Assembly (NCBI RefSeq): GCF_022539665.2
Contig: NC_081340.1
Location: 8,121,357-8,185,356 of the forward strand
Length of the DNA stretch: 64,000 nt
Direction: 5' to 3'
Origin: Daphnia carinata
Lineage: Eukaryota; Arthropoda; Branchiopoda; Diplostraca; Daphniidae
Both the position numbers and the translations under genes were made by a program. This document shows positions 54,404 to 63,362 of the stretch, piece after piece (within the stretch, counting starts at the first letter, position 1; each line of letters starts with the position of its first letter). The notes below the pieces were generated by a model, which was not told where the DNA came from, did not search any database, and saw nothing but the letters and a program-made list of their open reading frames with translations.

Positions 54404-55555
54404 ACGAAACTCGTATGTGTGGGAGGGGGGTGAATGGCACTCGACTCTAAGCGACAAGACGCTGGCAACTGAAAGTGCAAACTTCAGTCGTCGGAGAGAG
54501 GGAGCGAGATGCGTGCGGAAAAATCGCGCCGCCGTCTCTAGTCTCAACACCACATCGTCAGCTCCTGTTTATCAATCTTTTATTTTTTTTTTTTCGATTT
54601 TCTTTCCTTTTTTTATTGCCATCGTTGCAGATGGTATACAACCCTGTTGTCTTATTTGGCTTTATTGTTTCAAGGGCTCAAATCGCTCCGACGGATCGGA
54701 CCGAGGAAAACGTTCCACAAACGGACCAACGAACTATTTAGAAAAGAACACAAAAAAAAAAAATATCCTATTTTCATTCTACTGTACGTACACGTAAGAT
54801 AGTGCTCGCAGCAACTCTGAATATTGGCAAATCGATCGGTGTGTCCATAGCAATAAGAAACGAAATCCGTCAGACGGTATAAGCAACATGAGCAATGTAT
54901 AGAGAAAAACATAGTCCCGTCTACATTTTTATAAGGTGCATCCCTATTGAATTCTTTATTTTTTTTTACGTTGAGCTCTGTACATCTTTGCTATTTCACC
55001 CTGATCGTTCCCGATGCTTAGATATGACTATTTTGATTGTCGTCGTCGTTGATCGCACGCAGGCTCTTTTTTTTTTTTTTTCATTATAGGTGATTTGGTA
55101 GGCTGGCACTACTAATTATGTCACTAACTTTTTCAGACCTTTGGTCTGCATTACTTGTACTACCTGTGCTGTGTCTATATACTTTAATCAAACAGATTCA
55201 TGGGAAAACTGACGTTTCTTTGTATACTATTTTTGTTCTGGTTTTCATATTGGCTTGCGTATTTTTCCATTGGCACCTCCCGAAAGAAAAGAACAATCAC
55301 AGCAGCAATCACGTTTCCATTTTCATCTTTTTTTTTCTGAACGTCTTTCTTTTATTCCGGGCGCACGTCACCTATAGAAAACACCGTCTGCATTTTTTTT
55401 TTCCATTAATAAAAATGAATTCTTGTATTTGTGGTGGTTGCCGACGATTCTGACGTTGTGCGATGCAACGATTTGAATACATGATCGAGATTTGAATGTC
55501 TGTGTCATTCTACTGACTATCCGAATTCTTTTCCGAGTCTCTAGTCAAGGGCAAA
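54404..55555. other. 3' flank of the serine protease
   Basis: Probably the protease 3' UTR and downstream spacer; an AATAAA sits near 55407. A T-rich frame at 55118-55453 encodes only a composition-driven hydrophobic peptide and is not accepted as a gene. Confidence 0.4.
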
Positions 55556-55796
55556 ATGACGAAGGAAAATATAGGCTATGCCCATGAATGCTGGGCCAGT
55601 ATTTTCGAGGAAAACCGGTACGTCCGTCTACTAGTTCATTTTTGCCTTCATATCAAACAAGTTGTTGCGAAATCATACAAGGTGGACAAGCATTCTAATC
55701 CTTGATTTTGTTTGTAGGAAAAGGTGGACAACACGCATGGCCCGCATTCAACAGTCGATGGACTTTCGAATTCAGAAAAAAAAACCAACTGCATGA
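55556..55796 (+). CDS. Very small candidate ORF, 46 residues, two exons
   Basis: ATG at 55556 reads MTKENIGYAHECWASIFEEN and splices in phase 2 at CG/GTACGT (55617) to 55718-55796 (RKRWTTRMARIQQSMDFR...), stopping at 55794-55796. Splice sites and phase fit, and the second half is strongly basic. There is no signal peptide, no TATA box close by and no family resemblance, and 46 codons can arise by chance. I list it only as a candidate. Confidence 0.2.
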
Positions 55797-56019
55797 AGTA
55801 TTTGACGTGCCCTGATTCCACCAATGAAACACAAGTATAGGTTAAAATGTCCATCGTCAAAAGCTGTCAAACCCCTCGGCCAATTTTATTTGTGTTTGAT
55901 GCACAAAAAAAAATGGAGCATTGGTTACAACTAGCAATGGACGTCTCACTCTCCCTTGCACATCAACATAAAATTGTTTGTAATGAAAAACAAATAGCTG
56001 CTCTCATTTAAGGTGACAC

Positions 56020-56035
56020 ATTCCTTTCACTGGAC
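56020..56035 (+). promoter_or_regulatory. Shared upstream element of peptide gene a
   Basis: ATTCCTTTCACTGGAC, about 135 bp upstream of the TATA box at 56156. It matches elements found at a similar distance upstream of genes b, d and e. Confidence 0.6.
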
Positions 56036-56155
56036 CTTGATGACACCTTGAAAAGAAGACCTTGATAACCAAAATTTCCGTAGCTTCGTATTCGACAAAA
56101 AAAAATGCACATATCTACGTTGCAGTGAGAAGCAAACATATAGATGGCTTAAGCA

Positions 56156-56163
56156 TATAAATA
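56156..56163 (+). promoter_or_regulatory. TATA box of peptide gene a
   Basis: TATAAATA followed by GGAGAC, about 137 bp upstream of the ATG at 56293. Confidence 0.65.
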
Positions 56164-56292
56164 GGAGACACAACTGTCCGATTTTATTCGTCACATCACG
56201 ACTGGGGCCATTCGGTGTCGAGTGGCAAACAACAATTTCCATTACATTCGAGTTTGATCCCTTTCAAAAGGACATTGCTAGCCAAACTAGCA

Positions 56293-56898
56293 ATGGGATC
56301 GTTCAAAGTAATTTCACTCTACATTTGAAGATGAAACTGACATGTGTTAATATCCTTCCTTGACAGATTGTGTTGATCCTCGGTGCTTCGATGGCAGTGG
56401 CTTATGCCATGGAAGCCATCAACCCCAGTCAATTGACTGGAGAAATGGGGGCTATTGAAGAGGAGACGAGCCTCTTGAGTGGACGGCCTCCAACGGATAT
56501 GGACATGGATGAGAAAAAGTACAAAATATTCTACCGCAAAAAATCAAAGGGTAACAATTACACTGAAAAATGCAAGTGCTAATAATTTGAATTGATTTTT
56601 GCACGACTTTTCAGGATATAGCAACGATGGATATGGCGGAGGAGGATACGATAGCGGTGGATACGGTGGCGGAGGTTACGGAGGCAAAGGCAAGGGCAAG
56701 GGTGGCGGAGGCGGTGGATATGGCGGAGGCAAAGGCAAAGGCAAAGGTGGTGGCTACGGAGGCGGATACGGCGGAGGTGGCAAGGGAAAAGGCAAAGGCG
56801 GTAAAGGCAAAGGCGGTGGATACGGTGGCGGCGGTGGATATGGCGGTGGCGGCGGAGGAGGTGGCGGAGGTAGATCCAGCGAAGAATCCGGCCGTTAA
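56293..56898 (+). CDS. Peptide gene a: secreted Gly/Lys/Tyr-rich protein
   Basis: First of five related small secreted-protein genes. Exons: 56293-56307, 56367-56550, 56615-56898; 160 aa. MGSFK joins in phase 0 to IVLILGASMAVAYA, forming a signal peptide. An acidic propeptide-like stretch (about 20-60) leads to the basic block EKKYKIFYRKKSKG, which aligns with the HKKKKYRG block of b-d and ends at the same phase-1 intron. The last exon is low complexity: GGYGGGGY units and Lys-Gly repeats (GGKGKGKGG type), closing with RSSEESGR. It is the longest of the four short members because the Gly/Lys/Tyr repeat is expanded. A structural, cuticle-, adhesive- or matrix-like role fits the composition, but no named family is recognised. 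Confidence 0.78.
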
Positions 56899-57058
56899 GG
56901 ATTGTGTTAATCAAAACGATACCCAAGCGACGAGTGTTCATCGGAGACGTTTGAAGCTGACAAATCTAATATATTTTCATATATGGTAATATTCCTTGAC
57001 TAGTGAATGACGCCGTGCAAGGGATGTGTACATCCCTTCTACAATGACATGCGAATCA

Positions 57059-57064
57059 AATAAA
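57059..57064 (+). terminator. Probable polyadenylation signal of peptide gene a
   Basis: AATAAA in GAATCAAATAAACTATG, about 160 bp after the stop codon of gene a. Confidence 0.5.
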
Positions 57065-57251
57065 CTATGCAGCAGAAATAGAAACACCCAAAGTATATCT
57101 CGTTATTCTTGTATGCTAAACTACCATGACCTACAGCCCAATTCGAACGACAAAGAACGATGGACTGAACGAAACAAAAAGACCAGTTGGTGACATTGCT
57201 TCATCGCTCCACTTTAAGGTAGAGATACACACAAAAAATGAGGTAGCAAAC

Positions 57252-57271
57252 ATTCCTTTCACTCGTCCTTG
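57252..57271 (+). promoter_or_regulatory. Shared upstream element of peptide gene b
   Basis: ATTCCTTTCACTCGTCCTTG, 120 bp upstream of the TATA box at 57372. It has the same 12-bp core as gene a (TTCCTTTCACTN). Confidence 0.6.
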
Positions 57272-57371
57272 TATTCAAATCCTAAACAAGAAGGCTAGCA
57301 TCCTTGTGCAGATTATTGGTGTTAAACACGACGCACACGCGTCGTCTATCTAGATCAACATGCTGGCCGCA

Positions 57372-57379
57372 TATAAATA
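57372..57379 (+). promoter_or_regulatory. TATA box of peptide gene b
   Basis: TATAAATA followed by GGGG, about 122 bp upstream of the ATG at 57494. Confidence 0.65.
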
Positions 57380-57493
57380 GGGGTAACTCTCAGATTCGGT
57401 CGTTACATCGCAGCAGTTTGTTTCAAGTTTTTAACTGATTCAGTCCCATTCGATCCTGCCGTACTCAACTATCATTTGAGTTCTTCAGCAACA

Positions 57494-57862
57494 ATGGATT
57501 CGGCCAAGGTACAACTTGATTCACTCGTGCTTTAGCTCTTTCGTTGTCGCATTCATCATCTGTGATGGATCTTCAACAGGTTGCATTGATGTTGGTGGTG
57601 TTGATGACCGTTGGCTGCGTCTTGAATGGCGCCGCACAGCTTAACGATGGAATGATGATGGAATCGCAAGGAAGTCCCTTACGTAGTGCGTACAACCATG
57701 ATCTGCATGTAGCCGAGCACAAAAAGAAGAAATACAGAGGTACAGTCTTTTAGTTCATGACAGAAGTATATACTTAGTTGTTTAGTTATTCGACCATCAG
57801 GCTATAGCCGTCCATATGGAGGTGGTGGAGGTGGTGGCGGATCGAGCGAAGAAAGACGGTAG
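57494..57862 (+). CDS. Peptide gene b: small secreted protein with VAEHKKKKYRG block
   Basis: Exons: 57494-57508, 57580-57739, 57801-57862; 78 aa. MDSAK joins in phase 0 to the hydrophobic VALMLVVLMTVGCVLNGAA. A short Met/Gln-rich spacer follows, then HDLHVAEHKKKKYRG. The Gly codon is split by the phase-1 intron, and the last exon reads YSRPYGGGGGGGGSSEERR. Start choice is supported by the identical five-codon first exon in a, c and d. There are no catalytic motifs and no paired cysteines in the mature part. It shares promoter and gene plan with its four neighbours. Confidence 0.78.
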
Positions 57863-58186
57863 ACATCCACTCCAAATCCTGCGTATGAAATTAGAATGCT
57901 GGGACAATGAATCAAACAACCAGTCCATCGGTTTTGATCCAAGTTGTCACCAAGAAGAGAGGAAAACCTAGTTAAAACCTATGTATATCTCTACATCCCT
58001 TAGGTCTCGTTTTAAAAATCTAAAAAGACACAAATTATTTATTGCAAGCTCCTCTCTTTGTTTCTACCCTACTTGATACCTTACCCAAATATCTATCCTG
58101 TACATTATTTATTGAAATATGCACACATCTCTTTGACGTATTACATCATTGATTTGAAACCTGTGTCCGTCGCGTTCGAGATAGGA

Positions 58187-58192
58187 AATAAA
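58187..58192 (+). terminator. Possible polyadenylation signal of peptide gene b
   Basis: AATAAA about 325 bp after the gene b stop codon. Confidence 0.35.
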
Positions 58193-58480
58193 AAACCATG
58201 AGGTCAGGCAGAGGGGCTGTGTGTTGTTGGTAATGAAATGCCGGGGACGGCAGCTGTTGAACTCTACGGTCCATTCAAACTCTGCTCACGAGGACAAGAA
58301 ACACGAGGCACCGTTTCACTTTGCGGATTTCTCTCCAACTATTCGTCAATGACAAATGTGACTGTGTCGTCGGTTTAGAAATCGACGCTGAGACTGCCAG
58401 AGCCCCGATGCTAAATGAGAGACAAATCTCGTTTGCCTTCTTACGACATCAAAACTCCCTGATGGAGAACACAAATGAAA

Positions 58481-58500
58481 TGACTTTCCCTTGTTGTCCG
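58481..58500 (+). promoter_or_regulatory. Degenerate shared element of peptide gene c
   Basis: TGACTTTCCCTTGTTGTCCG lies about 100 bp upstream of the gene c TATA box, where the other genes have CCTTTCACTNGTCC. It matches only in part, so this is a weak assignment. Confidence 0.3.
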
Positions 58501-58584
58501 CGCGAAGTAACTATTGCTGCAACGCTCTTGAGTGTCGAATTAAAAATCTAGTTCTGTCGCAATTTGGCGTGTAACTGAGTCTTG

Positions 58585-58592
58585 TATAAAAA
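58585..58592 (+). promoter_or_regulatory. TATA box of peptide gene c
   Basis: TATAAAAA followed by GGACAG, 126 bp upstream of the ATG at 58711. Confidence 0.65.
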
Positions 58593-58710
58593 GGACAGTT
58601 GTCCAACAAAGATCATCACACTACTCCGACTGTCTGTTCCAGACGAAACAACAACTTTGCTCCGCTAGCCTTTCTCGTTCTCATCACGTTTGCACATCCA
58701 ACTAAACAGA

Positions 58711-59067
58711 ATGGCTTCAACCAAAGTAAGATCAGTTTCCAATTCGATCCTTATGGTCTTGACGTTAATCTTGAACGTCTTTTCCCATCATCAGATCTTG
58801 GTGGTCCTTGCCATGTTGATGGCTGTGGCTTGGACGATGGACGCTGCCAGTCCTGCTATCATCGACAACCAGGATATAGGCATGGCTCAGAGTACCGTCT
58901 TGGAGACCATCCATCCCGACTTGGAGGTGGCTGAGCACAAAAAGAAGAAGTACAGAGGTAATTGCTATTTTGTTTTTGTTCTTTTGAATTGTCTATTTAC
59001 GTCCATCGTTTGTAATGTCACAGGATCCAGCGGTGGTGGCGGAGGATCTAGCGAGGAACGTCGTTAA
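58711..59067 (+). CDS. Peptide gene c: small secreted protein with VAEHKKKKYRG block
   Basis: Exons: 58711-58725, 58795-58957, 59024-59067; 73 aa. MASTK joins in phase 0 to the signal core ILVVLAMLMAVAWTMDAA. An acidic spacer with Ile, Met and Gln precedes HPDLEVAEHKKKKYRG, split at Gly by the phase-1 intron, and then SSGGGGGSSEERR. It is close to gene b in the basic block and tail but has almost no Gly/Tyr extension. Near-identical nucleotides across the AEHKKKKYRG codons in b and c suggest recent duplication or conversion. Confidence 0.78.
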   Translation: MASTKVRSVSNSILMVLTLILNVFSHHQILVVLAMLMAVAWTMDAASPAIIDNQDIGMAQSTVLETIHPDLEVAEHKKKKYRGNCYFVFVLLNCLFTSIVCNVTGSSGGGGGSSEERR

Positions 59068-59957
59068 ACAATTGCGGTGTAGGAAATAGGTTTTCTATTA
59101 GTTTCTCCGGTTGAACATCAGCAAAGAAAGGCGAGCTGGTTGCCGACATCAGAGATTATATCACACAATTTTATATTACAAGTTACCTCCACAGATGTTT
59201 TATTGAAGAGAAATAATGTCAAATACATTTGAAAAACAAAATTATTCTTCGTATAATCCTGTTCCTGTTTAATGGCGCTAGAATGTTACGATAAGAGTTT
59301 CATTTGTGGGAAATGTGACAAATTGGTTTCACCTATGACAAAAAAAAAAGACTGGGCATCCAACATAACCATACGATAGGCCATCAGATGCTTGGACTAT
59401 GTTTGCACCGTCTCCTTCCGAGTCATGAGGTCCACATTTCAGGTCGTTTATTCCCTGCAATCTGAGGAGGTTTCAATTTGATGCTAAAAGAGGAATTGCA
59501 CGAACGTTAGAGAAAAAGATGAAGCTTCACAACGTTAAATGTGTTGTATCCATCCATCGATTGAAAAAGATCAAGGCAACAAACATCACAACGGTTCAAA
59601 GCTATTCCTCCTTGGCTATTGAAGAGGCGATTCCTAAAAATGCGTGTACGGTCGAAACGAAGGTTAATTCAAAACTGAGAAACTTCTCGAAAAGAAAACT
59701 TTTCTTTTGTCTAGCTAGATTTTTGAGTTGTTCTTTTTAGATTTGTGTCATGTTTGTTATCTATGGGCGTTGAGCTTTTTACCGTATAAGCAATAGGAAC
59801 GCGGGTGAGTGCATCGAGTTTCGACACAGCCAACATCTATTGGCTATCAGCCCCTTGGTTTTTTTTGTATATCGTCGCTATTCGTTTTCGAAACGGGCCA
59901 AAGGAGTCCAGAATCCAGACAAGTTGTCATATCGATTGGCTTTTTGAAATGGGAAAT
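59068..59957. other. Spacer between peptide genes c and d
   Basis: Holds the 3' UTR of c and distal promoter of d. No further coding sequence is supported. Confidence 0.4.
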
Positions 59958-59975
59958 TGCCTTTCACTTGTCCTT
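59958..59975 (+). promoter_or_regulatory. Shared upstream element of peptide gene d
   Basis: TTGCCTTTCACTTGTCCTTC, starting near 59957 and about 112 bp upstream of the TATA box. It agrees with gene b at all but two or three positions. Confidence 0.55.
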
Positions 59976-60070
59976 CGACAAACAAAAAAAAAAAAACACG
60001 TCAAATTTTCGCCCGCTTTGATCAGGATTTCACCAACCAATAATTACCTATGGCGAAAGTTGGTTGGACC

Positions 60071-60078
60071 TATAAAAC
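60071..60078 (+). promoter_or_regulatory. TATA box of peptide gene d
   Basis: TATAAAAC, 108 bp upstream of the ATG at 60179. Confidence 0.6.
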
Positions 60079-60178
60079 GGCGACAATTTCACGTCAAATG
60101 TCACATCAACTGTCTGCTCTTTCAGAAGAACAATCAACTGTTGTGCTCTCCTCAACTTCAAAGATATTACCAACTACC

Positions 60179-60577
60179 ATGGCTTCCATGAAGGTATACA
60201 CCATTTCATTCAACTCAACTGAAATTATGTTTAATAACGTTGCATTTCATTTCGTTTAAATGTTCGCCTACATAACAGACTGCAGTATTCCTAGTCGTTT
60301 TGGTGGCTGTAGCTTACAGCATTCAAACGGCTAGCGCTGTGCCCGTCATCGCTGCCGAAGACATGGCCGTCGCCGCTGCTCCGAGCGCCGTCGATGCCGC
60401 AGTCGCCCCAGTCGCATCCGATTTGGATGTTGCTGAGCACAAGAAGAAAAAGTACAGAGGTATCAACGTTCATTTTTTTTTCAACTGTTATTTCAACGAA
60501 TTCCCATAGTAGTTTCATGCATTAACATTTCTGATTGGAAATAAGGCGGCGGCGGATCCAGCGAAGAAGGTCGTTAA
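60179..60577 (+). CDS. Peptide gene d: small secreted protein with VAEHKKKKYRG block
   Basis: Exons: 60179-60193, 60279-60459, 60546-60577; 75 aa. MASMK joins in phase 0 to TAVFLVVLVAVAYSIQTASA, a clear signal peptide. The spacer is Ala/Val-rich (VAAAPSAVDAAVAPVA), unlike the acidic spacers of b and c and reminiscent of the VAPVV repeats in gene e. Then comes DLDVAEHKKKKYRG and the shortest tail, GGGSSEEGR. The acceptor of the last intron (GGAAATAAG) is weak but gives the family-consistent phase and tail. Function unknown. Confidence 0.76.
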
Positions 60578-61765
60578 GCGTTTAGCCCATCATTCCTAGT
60601 TTCTAAGAAACCCACAGGCATTTCGAGCAGGGTATGTACTTTTATTCAGCGTTCACTTCCATTCTAAAGTGATTGTTTGTCTTTACAACTTTGACTTTTA
60701 GATTGACAACAAGAGAAATGCACAAGGTGGAATCCTCTTCATTTATATGACAAAGACTTATATGATGTTATTTGTGCAAAACACATTCAAAGTATATATA
60801 TATATATATAGAGAGAGAGAGAATACAAACTATTACAAAACTATTTGGTGTGTACATTTCGCTAAATCATAAGGGAAAGGGGAATGCAAATGAAGAGGAT
60901 GAATAAGGGAACTGCCGTTCTCGAAACTGTGCTTACGGCCAACAGCCGTCATACATGCTGCAAAAGCTATTAATATACGTAACAAGTAATGAAAATGCGA
61001 GTGAAAGTAAATATGGGGCCACGACCCATACGTTGCCCCGTGGCTAATCGTTTCAATGCTAGTCCAAAATATCAAGAAGGCGATGAAGGGATTGTTGCCC
61101 CGACGTTTGGAGAAATCAGACTTGATATTCAAGTTGTTTGCGTCTCATTCGACAAGGAGATCGGTTGCTGCAATTGCAGTCACGTCAGCCTCATTCAAGT
61201 CTGTTGATCGAAAACGAAAGGGAAACTTGGTCTTAAAGTTCACATTTTCAAAACGGGCTGTAATGCAAACCTGATTAGAGGAAAGTAGCCTACTGGTTTG
61301 CTCCTTAGTCGTGACAAAATTAGACAATGTATAGCCTCAGTGAAAGTCTCATTGCCTTCCAGTTATCGTTCGCACTCAATCAGCTGTTCTTTCTCGTTGC
61401 CTAGTGGAGTGAAAGATGAGCCCTACCAATTGCAACAACCAGAGGACCAATGGCTTTCGATAATTCGCATTGAAATCAAAGAGATTTCGATCGCTTTCAA
61501 ATGATTGCAATGAGTTTTGTGTTGGACGGGTATCTGATAGGCCAGCAATGAACCAGTCGTATGGGCATAACTCGTCCATTAATTCTAGGCTCGTTTCGCT
61601 CAGCCCGAAGATAAGAAAAGGCTGGAACAACAAAAAGAAAAAAAAACGAGTTGGTGCTCTCGGTGTAAAGGCGAGGTGAGTATCAGCATTGGCCAATTAG
61701 GAAATGTTGTTGTTAACTTTCCGTTTCCGCGTGCTATCAGCCATAAGGGCGAGTTTTCTCTAGCA
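60578..61765. other. Spacer between peptide gene d and gene e
   Basis: About 1.2 kb with no supportable gene. A TA repeat joined to a GA repeat lies at 60793-60822. A sixth family member was looked for (VAEHKKKK or SSEE codons) and not seen. Confidence 0.4.
60793..60822 (+). repeat. (TA)n(GA)n compound microsatellite
   Basis: About nine TA units run directly into six GA units. Confidence 0.9.
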
Positions 61766-61769
61766 TCGA

Positions 61770-61785
61770 CTTCCTTTCACTCGTT
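61770..61785 (+). promoter_or_regulatory. Shared upstream element of gene e
   Basis: CTTCCTTTCACTCGTT, 100 bp upstream of the TATA box at 61870. It shares TTCCTTTCACTCGT with gene b. Confidence 0.6.
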
Positions 61786-61869
61786 TGCCCGACTTGCGTG
61801 AAAATGTCATAATTGGACAGTCGCAGTTTCCCCAACGCATCACGCAGATGAAAAGAAATCGCGGCCGTT

Positions 61870-61877
61870 TATAAAAG
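61870..61877 (+). promoter_or_regulatory. TATA box of gene e
   Basis: TATAAAAG, about 140 bp upstream of the ATG at 62010. Confidence 0.65.
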
Positions 61878-62009
61878 CGACGTTTCGCCCCGCCAAACGT
61901 CACACAAGTCATCAACTCTTTGCTCTATCAACAACTCCATCAACATCCATTTCACTTCGACTGCAAGACACGTCGTTTCTTTTTTTCCTTGGCCGATCGT
62001 TCACGCACC

Positions 62010-63362
62010 ATGTTTCGAATGCTCAAAGTACTCATTCCTTTCAAGCTGTTGACCATTTCCCAGCATCACAGTTTCTATTTCTCGCCCCTTTTTCAGGATG
62101 TGCTGATGTTCGTGATTGTGGTGGCAGTCGCATCAGCCGGCGAGGAAACCGAAAGGCTAGACATGGTCTTGGCTCCGGCCAAATATCAGGTCAACATTCC
62201 CGTCACTTATTCGTCTGGATACTATGGCGGCTACGGGGCGGGTAAGTTATCCATCACCTTTTTTTTTTTTTTTTTCATCCTTTCACCTTAAAAGATGTGT
62301 TTAAAGAACTAGACGTACATTTAATCAAATAAAACAGGCTACGGTGCGAGCAATGCGTACGGCTGGTACGGGCACGGCGTCAAAGCTGCCGTTCGACCTC
62401 TCCCCAGTCCGTCTTACACTCACCATCGCTACGTCGGCAACGGGTACGGCGTTCCGCATTCGGCGCCCCTATTTCGATGGGATGCGACGCACCCGAAAAC
62501 CAAGGGAGGTAAGCGTCGACCTCACGGCCATTACGGAAAGGGCGGCCACCACGCAAAAGGCGGATACTACGGCAAAGGTGGGCACCGCGGTAAGGCCGTC
62601 CACGTCATTCACGTCGTCCACACCGGCTACACGAAACCAGCCAGCGTGAAAGGACCCGGAGGGTACGGATACAGCGCACCACCTCCCAGCCCTGTTAAGG
62701 TCAGCACCCCGTACCAACAGACTCCGTTCACCGCCTTCAAACCGGCAAAGGTGAACGACGACGTCGTCGCACCTGTCGTTCCGGCAGTGGCAGCCGTCGC
62801 CCCTGTCGTTGTGCCCGAAGTGGTGACAGCTGCCCCCGTAGTGGTCCCTGTGGCGCCCGTTGTCGAGCCAATCGTCGAGCCTGTCGTCGTGCCCGTCGTC
62901 GAGCCGGCCGTTGCGGCCGTCGTTGAGGCCGTTGTGGCGCCCGTCGTCACAGCTGCGCCGGTAGTGACGGCGATCTACACGCATGCGTACAAAACTGTGC
63001 CCACCGTTGCACCCGTTGTAGTTCCGGAGGTGGTCGCACCGGTCATTCCGGAGGTCATCGTGCCGACGCCCGTCGTTGCCGAAGTAGTTGCCCCTGTTGT
63101 TGAAGAAGTAGTTGCCCCCGTTGTTGAAGAAGTCGTTGCTCCTGTAGTTGCTGAGGTGGTTGCCCCTGCAGTGGTGGAAGTCGTGGCTCCTGTCGAGGAA
63201 CCGGCCGTGGCAGAGGTAGAGAGTGTGACGGAGGTAAGTGGCACAGCTCCCGAAGAAGCGGACACTGCGACCGATAGCGGAGTGGAAGGCGGCAATGAAG
63301 ACAAGGGCAAGCAGGAAAGTGGTAAGGTGAGCGAAGAAGAAGGTGGTAGCGATGAACGTTAA
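62010..63362 (+). CDS. Gene e: secreted Gly/His/Tyr and VAPVV-repeat structural protein
   Basis: Exons: 62010-62027, 62097-62241, 62338-63362; 395 aa. MFRMLK joins in phase 0 to DVLMFVIVVAVASAGEE, giving a good signal peptide and the family gene plan. Residues about 24-60 include YSSGYYGGYGAG, ending at the phase-1 Gly intron. Next is a His/Gly/Lys region (HGHYGKGGHHAKGGYYGKGG) and a PPPSP linker. Residues about 185-345 are hydrophobic-acidic repeats of Val-Ala-Pro-Val-Val with Glu spacers (EEVVAPVVEEVVAPVV). The end is acidic and Ser-rich, SEEEGGSDER, echoing the SSEE-R tails of a-d. Ala/Pro/Val repeats are common in arthropod cuticle proteins, so a cuticle or matrix role is plausible; there is no Rebers-Riddiford chitin-binding motif. 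Intron 1 (69 bp) is open in frame, so retention would add 23 residues. Confidence 0.75.

Noticed and set aside
55118-55453. 111-residue hydrophobic open frame resembling a multi-pass membrane protein
   Set aside because: It lies in T-rich DNA after the protease stop; Phe/Leu content follows base composition and there is no family signature or promoter.
56579-56941. Minus-strand Arg/His/Leu-rich frame opposite peptide gene a
   Set aside because: It is the antisense shadow of the glycine repeat; the plus-strand gene explains the sequence.
58321-58551. 76-residue frame before peptide gene c
   Set aside because: It overlaps the promoter zone of gene c, has no signal peptide and does not match the cluster's VAEHKKKK or SSEE blocks.
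61376-61696. 106-residue minus-strand frame between genes d and e
   Set aside because: No family match and no splice context; it lies in spacer sequence upstream of gene e.
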